A stretch of 64,000 nucleotides of DNA from Opisthorchis felineus (taxonomy: Eukaryota > Platyhelminthes > Trematoda > Opisthorchiida > Opisthorchiidae). Each line of letters begins with the position of its first letter. Positions within the stretch are counted from its first letter, which is position 1. Under the pieces are notes generated by a model. It had not been told where the DNA came from, ran no database searches, and saw only the letters and a program-made list of their open reading frames with translations. This document shows, piece after piece, positions 57,501 to 64,000 of this stretch. The position numbers and the translations under genes are program-made. Location of the stretch: NCBI GenBank assembly GCA_004794785.1, contig SJOL01006394.1, forward strand, positions 286,902 to 350,901, in the 5' to 3' direction.

Positions 57501-58288
57501 GTTTACTTTGAGGGGATTAGAATAACTAACCTCAGAAGCCGGTAGAAGCCCAAAGGATGTACGTCCTGTACACGAATAATATCTGTTCCAATGACGATAT
57601 CCTTGTAGAAGTCGATCTCATTTTCGCCAGCCTGAATGGGACTTCCTTTCCCACCTTTTGGACTTGCTTTGCCGCCTTTCCCTGGACTACCTTTTTTAGG
57701 ACTACCTCCTTTGCTTCCACTCTTTGATTTGGGACTCTTCTTAGGACTTCCTTTGCCCTCACTTTTTGGACTCTTTTTCTCGGCACTTTTCTTTGGACTG
57801 TTTTTTCCGGGACTCTTCTTTCCGGGACTACCCTTCTTTTCCTTGGCATCGGGACTTTTCTTTGACTTAGGTGAACCAGCATTTTGTATAGCTAACTCCA
57901 TTTCACGCTCTTCTTCACGTAGTTTTCGGGCCTCTTCCTCGCGTTGTTTGATGTTATTCAACTTCCATTCATCACATTCAATGAAAAGTTTTTCAAATAT
58001 TGGACTCTCGGCAGCCAGCATACACTTATGGGCACTTATGGTGGAGGTGGAATGTTCTGGACCGACTATAAAATCCACGTCCGTTTTTAGTTTAGTTTCC
58101 AGCAAGAAACGCAACCTCCGGTGCATGATGCCCTCAGGGACGGGAACCACCAACTCCTCCTCTTCCGCGGGTGCTTCGGATGCACCTTTTTTATCTGCAT
58201 CTTTTTTTGGACTCTTTTTCTTTGATTTGTCAGGACTCTTTTTGACGGGACTTCCTTTTTTAGATCCACTTGTCCTTGGGCTTGGCAT
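48224..58288 (-). CDS. BTB-BACK protein of BTBD3/6 type with SPKK insert, three exons
   Basis: Spliced coding sequence on the minus strand: 58288-57531, 50771-50239 and 48597-48224. This totals 1665 nt, or 554 residues plus stop. Both junctions are GT-AG and fit in phase. The BTB fold (about residues 60-290) is split by a lysine-rich insert at about 112-227. A BACK domain (about 300-430) follows and resembles BTBD1/2/3/6 proteins, for example LARACVNYLENN, EIELFDQVMHWAENECDR and RFPTILPHEFATHVVESG. Such proteins usually serve as cullin-3 adaptors, with BTB binding cullin and BACK placing the substrate; this role is inferred from the family. The PHR domain that ends BTBD1/2/3/6 proteins is not visible. 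The basic Ser-Pro-Lys segments suggest DNA or microtubule binding, or a phosphorylation-controlled charge patch. Confidence 0.85.
49661..49866 (-). mobile_element. tRNA-derived SINE in BTB intron 2
   Basis: Minus-strand copy of the 12869 family, in the same orientation as the gene. Head GGCTCAGTGGTCAGAACGCG, B box GGTTCGAGCCC, body CCCCCGTCTAGGCTTGGG. Two small internal duplications are visible: ATTCTAGTC is repeated in tandem, and the end near 49845-49866 repeats AAGCCATCT/GAGCCATCT. Confidence 0.85.
50239..50771 (-). CDS. BTB gene exon 2: end of BTB and BACK domain
   Basis: Encodes about residues 253-430. The acceptor GTACAG|G completes the Arg codon of exon 1, joining YRLLR to YVYYDEMSFTG, the last BTB helices. 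Then come TLYAARKYCFYDLARACVNYLE, LLKASFDFNEPRLRKLC, LVVQILKQDVLNIREIELFDQV, NQRIALGN and RFPTILPHEFA, a textbook BACK domain. The donor ATAACAG|GTGAGAT is strong, phase 1. Reading past it would add about 25 residues and a stop at 50162, a possible shorter isoform. Confidence 0.92.
50772..57530. other. BTB gene intron 1, mostly featureless
   Basis: This is a 6759-bp intron. It holds a dispersed repeat at 51137-51260 and a faint RT-tail reading on the minus strand near 55950-55890 (SWHNDLPGEVRLVRR). Short plus-strand frames at 53134-53387 and a minus-strand frame at 56946-57359 have no recognisable motif. Confidence 0.5.
51137..51260 (-). repeat. Dispersed repeat with hammerhead-like core
   Basis: On the minus strand: CTGATGA, a 19-base stem-loop (TGTGACC-TCGACT-GGTGAT), then GAAACGTTCGC, and about 70 bases shared with 11840-11932. 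CTGATGA and GAAA are the two conserved core strands of hammerhead ribozymes. Here one extra base sits between CTGATGA and the stem, one stem pair is mismatched, and no cleavage-site helix is evident. I therefore call it hammerhead-like, not a ribozyme. Confidence 0.5.
57531..58288 (-). CDS. BTB gene exon 1: SPKK tail and split BTB domain
   Basis: Encodes residues 1 to about 253. The ATG at 58288 has an A-rich upstream context (CTCTAAAATG). Residues 1-35 are Lys/Ser rich with SPR, SPV, SPD and SPK motifs. Residues 61-110 are the first half of a BTB fold: FLLETKLKTDVDFIVGPE, then ISAHKCMLAAESPIFEKLF. Residues 112-133 form a charged, probably helical stretch (KQREEEARKLREEERE). Residues 138-218 carry twelve Ser-Pro motifs, mostly SPKK, SPGK or SPKS. 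The BTB fold resumes at about 228 (DIVIGTDIIRVQDVHPLGFYRLLR). The donor is CTGAG|GTTAGT. The frame stays open through the insert, so it is not an unrecognised intron. Confidence 0.88.
57608..57955 (-). repeat. SPKK-type coding repeat inserted in the BTB domain
   Basis: This stretch encodes the in-domain insert of about 115 residues. Ser-Pro is followed by Lys, Gly or Asp in irregular units of 5-12 residues, interspersed with KK and GG. It is degenerate at the DNA level, so it is not a simple microsatellite. The opposite strand happens to be open too (57636-58322), giving Leu/Phe/Pro-rich nonsense. Confidence 0.85.
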
Positions 58289-61200
58289 TTTAGAGATACT
58301 TTCTTATTTCGTTGTACTTTAGAAATAAATGATAGGTAACCGAATCTTGTGCATAGCGAATGGATGCGTCAGCTAGTTTGAATTCTGCACGCCGCACTGA
58401 CCGGTCGATTTTGCGATCAATACAAAACTGCTGTTGCATCCATCCAGCTGGAAAGTTATGCTCACAAGTTGGACAGCCGAAAAACAGATTCTGACACAGA
58501 GATTACATCAGACAAATTGGACTTTTCTGTAGAAACTTTGCGCCGAATTCTTTGAATTAACAATTAAATGTGGACCTCCACATTCGTTTGGCCAATTTCG
58601 CTAGAATACTGAATTACATTCACTATCCTATCTACAAGTCCCAATTTTCATTCTGCATTAACCTGTAAATTTAAGACTGAACTGCAGAGATCACAAGAAT
58701 AAACATTTATTCTCACTCCCTAGGTGAGAAACACCTACGAATGGGAAACCATCGATATAGAGTTTGCTGGCATGGCAAAAATCTTGTCTCCGCATGGCTG
58801 GCCAAATCGGAGAGCTAACTAAATATCTCCACTCCGGATGCCCGGCAATCAGCACTCGAACGGGTCTTCAGGCGAAAGCACTAGTAAATTTGATAGAGGT
58901 TCCCTGATGGCGGTTGCTAAAAGGCTGGTATTCTGTAGGCTGTTTGGTCAACAAAGAGCCGCTACAAGTTACCTGTTGTCTTTTTTACCGAACAGCCTAA
59001 ATACAGGCATAAAGATGAAAGCAAAAACCGCTGGTAGGTAAGTTCCCACCAAAGATTGTAGCATGAACGGCCAATGCATGAGGTTTGGAAGGTGGTCATG
59101 TAGAAGATAAAAAACTGAGATACTTAAGAAAATCGGTAAAAATGAATAAAAAACATCTCAGTTGTAGTAACTGTGAACTGCTTATAAATAGGAAAACACA
59201 ATTTAATTACTGAACCCAAAAATCAAACAGAATAACAAACCCATAGACCGCGTAATGGGTAGCAGAAATAAGCAAGACAATTACTTATAGACCCCCTTCA
59301 TCGTGACTGCTATTCGGGTCGACTCAAAAAGGCCGCTCCAGAGAGGTCGACGCTGCAGTGGAGGTTAGAACTTGGCGGTTACGCGTGCATAAAAACTAGT
59401 CTTAGTCAAACATTTATATTCGCTCACTAATTATGGTGACGTGAAAACATTCACCACAACTGCTGCAACTGGAATTGTGAGAACTCGCTGAATAAGGACT
59501 GAACGGGAATGCCTTAATCACCCAACGGATACCGTTATCGGTGTAAAGCGGCACATCGCATTGAGGATGGAATACCACTTTGACGAATACGGAAACCTGT
59601 TTGTGATATGTTTTTTTGGTTGCCAGCGTGAGCACACAATAGCCTACTTCCAATACACCGCCATTAAGGATTACGGAAACCTCCGTTTCCATTACATGCA
59701 GGCTTAGATAAAACCCTCAAATGCAGTACTTGTTTTATCATGTTCTTCTCGTTATGCGACATCCGTCACGTGAATCTTCATTCTCGAAGTTTATTATACG
59801 CTCTCAGGGTGGGACCGCGGGCCTGCAGCGTAGTAAACCTTCTTTATCAGCCACTTCATACCACCAATTGTAAGCGTAACAAAGAGTAAGAGAATCCTTG
59901 ATATTGTCGCACAACACGTGATTTCAACCCGGTCATCTAGCTTACCCTTCTGTGAATGTAGCTAATTTTAGCCATCTGACGTCAAGAAAACCAGAACTTT
60001 GAAATCCTTCCAAAAAAGTAGCAAAGTATAACTTCTGGAATAACGGCTAACAGCATCATGCCGACAAAAACCTATTTGTTGTGCTATCAAATGGATTTCG
60101 ATCCACCTTCGGAATTGATTGGACGTAAGACTTTTGGTCATGCGTCATAAAACAATTCAACCATAGTCATACAAATTGATCAGCTTAATCACCACGCGGG
60201 AATTTCACAGAGTATTTAAGTGGGGTAGATTCGAGGGACGACATAGTAGTAAGCCATACTGACACTTGTTTGACGGAGTGGTCTCTAAAAAAACAAATAA
60301 TTTTGTTGCACAAGAACTTCAAGGGAGGCTGTGTGTTCTGAACAGGTTTTACTTATAGAAACATCACATTAAGCGCCTTCGTTCCTCATTTTTTTGTGGC
60401 CCAAACTGGTCCGTCTTCAGCACTTTAGTAAAACAGGGCCTCTAAACAATGCGCGCATGTCCGAAGACAACTGCTTCTGAATAACTTAGTTGAACGGATA
60501 CAGTACTTCCCAGACGAAAGACCCTGACTTGCAGGCATCTTCGTCAAGGAGACGGATTTGGCAACGCAAAACTCCCCCACACGGGACTTATGGATTGAAA
60601 CAAAATGCAGCACAGAGAATAGATATCTAAGACAACTTAAGAGGGACTTTGAGTAAGTCAGTAGTCAGATAAGTAGTCCCATTCCTATGGCAGTGGAGAT
60701 TCGTCAAACTGTAGTTATTGGTAGGCTGAGACGGAAAAAAAGTTGGCGGTTAGTGATTTTCTTAATCTTCTTCTTGAGTGCACACATTTCGGAAATGTCA
60801 TGAATCAGTCGTTTAGGAAATCTTGCTGCCCGGTGGACCATCAGAAATAGATTTTTGTCAATAGGAGTGGGCGAATTTACCTCTTCTGGTCTCCGAATAC
60901 AAATTTGTACTGCATATGTATATAGCCACCGGCGCCAGATAAGCAAGATAAAATAATAACGGAGAATTTGGTGCTCAAAAAATTGGTACGACCACAAAAT
61001 CACCGCAACATCACCTTCAGCGATAGGAAAGTGAGCCCACACCAAACTATATGTGGCCACAATGTGGATGAAGCCAACTTTGTACAACTTTTGAATCAGC
61101 CAAAGTGTAGAACACTAGCAGGGAATATCCTGAAATCGTGATCAGGAAGGACCCTGGTGTCCCGTAGTTTCACTGAAGCCCTGTTTCGTGAAGAACACTC

Positions 61201-61514
61201 CGTTTAAGATGCCAAAACTTGCTAGCTTTTCAGCCCCGATTCCCAATTCGGCGATTGCGCACAAAAGTTTGGGAAGTTATGGGACAAATGTTGAAGGCGC
61301 TTCCAGATATTCAACGTGTGAATGCAACGAGATGATGCACCTTCATATGTATGATCATAAGCAATATCCAGAAAATTGGTAGATTGGTATACAGTTTCCA
61401 GACTGAGTCGAAAAAGAGTTAAAATCTAATGTCATTTGCTTGAATTCATAGAAGGTCGGTAGGCAGTCATTTTTTCTTGTACAATAAATTCACTGTTATT
61501 CACAGCTTAAAATT
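58289..61514. other. Intergenic, weak minus-strand frames
   Basis: Minus-strand frames at 59692-59414 (92 codons, with NSSCSSCGECFHV) and 61087-60704 (127 codons) could be exons. No homology is recognised and splice borders are ambiguous. The first part is the 5' flank of the BTB gene; no promoter motif is identified. Confidence 0.3.
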
Positions 61515-62203
61515 TCAGAGCCTTATTTCACCGAAATGCTCTGAACCTGTAAGACAAGTCTCGATAGTGGAAGCTGGAACACTCGGTGCGTGTGGTATTG
61601 GAGTTGACCACCAGGAATGACTAGGTGATTTGGTGGAAACCTCAAGAAAAGGTACGCAATAAACGGAACACAACAACCTAACCTCTGCTCGACTGAGTTC
61701 AAACTGTAAACCATGATGAATGATTGAGTTTAGTGAATAGCGTTTTGTTGCATTCGGTTGGTATTTGATTGACCTTTGAAGCACTCGAAATTTCCAGGTT
61801 TCAAAGACAAGCGTGCTGTTGGCCTTTTGATTACAATTCGCACCGGTAGTTTCCTTTGGCAGGAAGCAGAATTTGATCTTTTTATTGGTTGTGCATTTGA
61901 GAGATTCATCAGCCTGAGACCCTTTCTTCAGATTACTTATCGATCTGTCGGATAAATGGAAATATTGTCGGGTTTTTGGGTGATGTATCAGCGGCGGGGG
62001 TGAATTTGGGATGTACAGGCTCAAGAATGAGGTGGCGCTCATATTGCATGTTAGGTAAAGAGTAAGCCGCTCCCGGATGCTGGAAGGCGTGTGCAAATGA
62101 TGTTGATTGATCAAACGCAAATATCGCATCAAAGGGCCTGAAATCCGATCGAACACAATTTGAGTAGCCTGTTCCATTCGTACACCATTGTCCCATTTGC
62201 CAC
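61515..62203 (-). CDS. Probable terminal exon of unknown gene
   Basis: The acceptor TTTTTTTCTCGTTATAG ends at 62204. The exon then reads GGKWDNGVRMEQATQIVFDRISGPLMRYLRL and stays open for about 229 codons to the stop at 61515, far longer than expected by chance. The two bases before GGC complete the phase-1 donor of the exon at 63770 (EKG|GKWDNG). Later parts are rich in Ser, Thr, His and Lys with no recognised domain. A second frame in the same exon is open for 88 codons (WQMGQWCTNGTGY, FDAIFAFDQSTSFAHAF) and also looks protein-like, so the frame choice rests on phase and length. Confidence 0.5.
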
Positions 62204-63080
62204 CTATAACGAGAAAAAAATGTCGAGGTATACCATATAAAATTTGTTATCTCCAGGATTTATTCAATTTAACGTCACAAAGAGTGTCAGTGTTTTTCTT
62301 TGGAGGTTTGCTTTCATACGATCTGACAGTGTTGTGTACAAACGAAGGTGAACTCCGCCTTTATTTACTTCATTGTTGATTAGCTGCCGCTCATACTATT
62401 ATACTCAAGCACCTCTTTAGTTCTCATGGACTCCAGAGCAGTGAATAATTCAGTATTTAGACAAGCGAACTACTGAATGAGAAAGCATCTATTAGAGACC
62501 AATACTGAACAAAAGCCATCTATGATTGATCACGATGTTTGATTTGAGAGATCGGACTAGTTGCTTACATCTAATCAAAGTGGCTATTATAAGTGAAGCT
62601 GAGAGAATGTAGGAATCTGTTCTAACTGAGAGCAGTTCCATCTTCTCCCAGAAGACAACGTGGATCGAAATTTATGCAGTTGGGACTTAGGATATTACGG
62701 CACAAAAAGACTGGATAGTCCCCAAAATCTTTCAATGCTGTTATTTGAGGGAAAACTCTCTCATGTTGTGTTGTGGTTGTAGATGACCTAGCCAGTCACT
62801 ATCTAAACTGAACTTGTTGTCTCAGCATTGCCGATTCAAAAATCCAAGGATATTAAAATCTGGAATTTGTTCTGTGCATAAAGCAACAGTTTTTTGCGTT
62901 CATAAATCAAAGGTCCCTAAAACGCTTGAACGCTAAAGTTTTTCCTGCAGAATTTGGAGAAAACTAGCTGAAATGTCCTCGCTAATCATGTTCCCGCCGG
63001 AGAAATCTACGTACCAAGGTAATATTTTGATACTCGTCGAAAGGTTTTATTCGCGGAGGGGGCACGTCATTGTACTGTGC

Positions 63081-63083
<3 letters not shown>

Positions 63084-63114
<31 letters not shown>
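63084..63114. repeat. (AT)n microsatellite
   Basis: About 30 bases of uninterrupted AT dinucleotides. Confidence 0.95.
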
Positions 63115-63116
<2 letters not shown>

Positions 63117-63225
63117 CGGCACACGAATTAGCGGTGTACTATTTTAAATCGAAATAACTTTCCACCTAACATAAGATAACTTTTAGCTAGGCTCAGAGAT
63201 ATAATCGCACTGCCGATCGCCCGCC

Positions 63226-63390
63226 CGTTGCCGGATGGTTACGTATTCAACAACTGGCCGAAAAGTCGCGCGTTCGAAACTCTCTAAGTTTCTTGAATGC
63301 TGAAGCTCCCCAATAAGGATGAAACAGCTGTATAATGCTTCTCGACTTTCCAGCATAGATTGGCCTCCATGAAAGGACGAAAGCTCAGTT
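63226..63390 (+). mobile_element. tRNA-like SINE remnant with hammerhead-like motif
   Basis: The B-box-like GCGCGTTCGAAACTC at about 63268-63282 follows a GATGGTTACG stretch resembling an A box. Next comes CTGAAGCTCCCCAATAAGG and ATGAAACAGC. This differs by about five substitutions from the hammerhead arrangement CTGATGAG-stem-GAAAC. The element differs from the main SINE family. Confidence 0.35.
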
Positions 63391-63769
63391 GAAAGTTAAA
63401 AAGTTTCCCCACACTCCAATTAGATTAATTTTGTTGTAACTGACAAACACTGGTGCCTTCTACTCAAATTTCACCCACCATCCCCAAAACAAACATGTTA
63501 GTCCAACTTTGCCTTGATTGGCTGGCTCTCTAGTCAAACGAGACACACACAGTCTACAAAATCACTGTCAAGATAAGACTATGCGACACAATCTTCTGAC
63601 TTGAGGCTTCGTATCGTCCAAGAACTAGGTCAACAGCACAGATGTACGGTAGTCCGTCGTGCGGAATATGGCGGTTGAAGAATAGCTTGCGTAAATTAAA
63701 TACGGATTAATTACGCTGGTATCAACTATTCTCCTCGCATTGTTGATTATGACAGAGCAGATCGCTTAC

Positions 63770-64000
63770 CTTTTTCTATCTTGGACAGATCACCGGTCCC
63801 AATGATGTCAAACCAACGCTGAGTTGCCAAACACAAACGGACTTGCCTTTTGCGAACCAAGTGGTCAAATTCACTCTGTAGGCGACAACGTTCAACCGCA
63901 TTGCGGTTGAGTGTTCTCTGATCTTTTGCGCTGAAAGTTATCAGATGGCGCACATCCGAAGCTTCGTTATTTTCAGGACTCCCTTGCTGTGAAGCAGGTT
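63770..64000 (-). CDS. Partial exon of unknown gene at the right edge
   Basis: Open minus-strand frame from the window edge to a strong donor, AGAAAAAG|GTAAGCG, at 63769. It encodes PASQQGSPENNEASDVRHL, then TFSAKDQRTLNRNAVERCRLQ, EFDHLVRKRQVRLCL and RWFDIIGTGDLSKIEKG. The Arg/Glu/Leu-rich middle is likely helical, perhaps coiled coil. I do not recognise the family. The donor is phase 1 and matches the acceptor frame at 62203. The exon continues beyond the window on the left of the protein. Confidence 0.6.

Larger units (their letters stand above)
62204..63769. other. Intron between the two right-edge exons
   Basis: GT-AG intron of 1566 bp on the minus strand. It contains an AT tract at 63084-63114 and a tRNA-like SINE remnant at 63226-63390. 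No other feature is supported. Confidence 0.45.

Noticed and set aside
57636..58322. Plus-strand frame of 228 codons opposite the BTB exon
   Set aside because: It is the complement of the lysine-rich repeat and gives a Leu/Phe/Pro/Gly-rich sequence with no domain. The minus strand carries clear BTB sequence and splice sites.
61933..62196. Alternative 88-codon frame in the right-edge terminal exon
   Set aside because: It does not fit the phase-1 donor of the upstream exon and ends early; the 229-codon frame fits both phase and length. Kept only as an alternative in the exon entry.

Overview
The window is eukaryotic genomic DNA with spliced genes, long introns rich in repeats, AT and tetranucleotide microsatellites, and many decayed non-LTR retrotransposons. 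RTE-like and CR1-like reverse transcriptase remnants, many tRNA-derived SINE copies and one very small 37-bp intron fit a digenean flatworm. The style of the repeats suggests an opisthorchiid liver fluke such as Clonorchis or Opisthorchis. That placement is inference; no search was run. There is no prokaryotic, viral or plasmid signal and no CRISPR array.

Layout. 1-3600: two decayed reverse transcriptase tails on the minus strand. 3634-26107 (+): a WDR20-like gene in six exons whose splice phases all agree (about 851 residues predicted). Its introns (37, 3209, 8392, 4203 and 4077 bp) hold RTE fragments, SINEs and AT repeats. 26108-44000: about 18 kb with no gene I can support, holding a SINE, a 169-bp direct repeat pair, a possible MULE-type transposon remnant and microsatellites. 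44100-47860: probable isolated exons of unidentified genes and a faint gypsy integrase trace. 48224-58288 (-): a BTB-BACK gene of the BTBD3/BTBD6 type in three exons. 58300-61500: no convincing gene. 61515-64000 (-): the last two exons of an unidentified gene that runs off the right edge.

How the genes work. WDR20 is known in animals as the beta-propeller partner that activates the USP12 and USP46 deubiquitinases together with UAF1/WDR48. BTB-BACK proteins usually serve as substrate adaptors for cullin-3 ubiquitin ligases. Both therefore probably act in ubiquitin control, but nothing suggests they are co-regulated: they lie on opposite strands, more than 20 kb apart.

The most unusual observation is in the BTB gene. 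Its BTB fold is interrupted by about 115 residues: a short charged helix followed by a Ser-Pro-Lys/Gly repeat like the SPKK DNA-binding motifs of H1-type histones. The same motif fills the N-terminal tail, and the open frame runs through the insert without a break. Other points of interest are the micro-intron in WDR20, a dispersed repeat family with a hammerhead-like core, and a phase-consistent unknown gene at the right edge.
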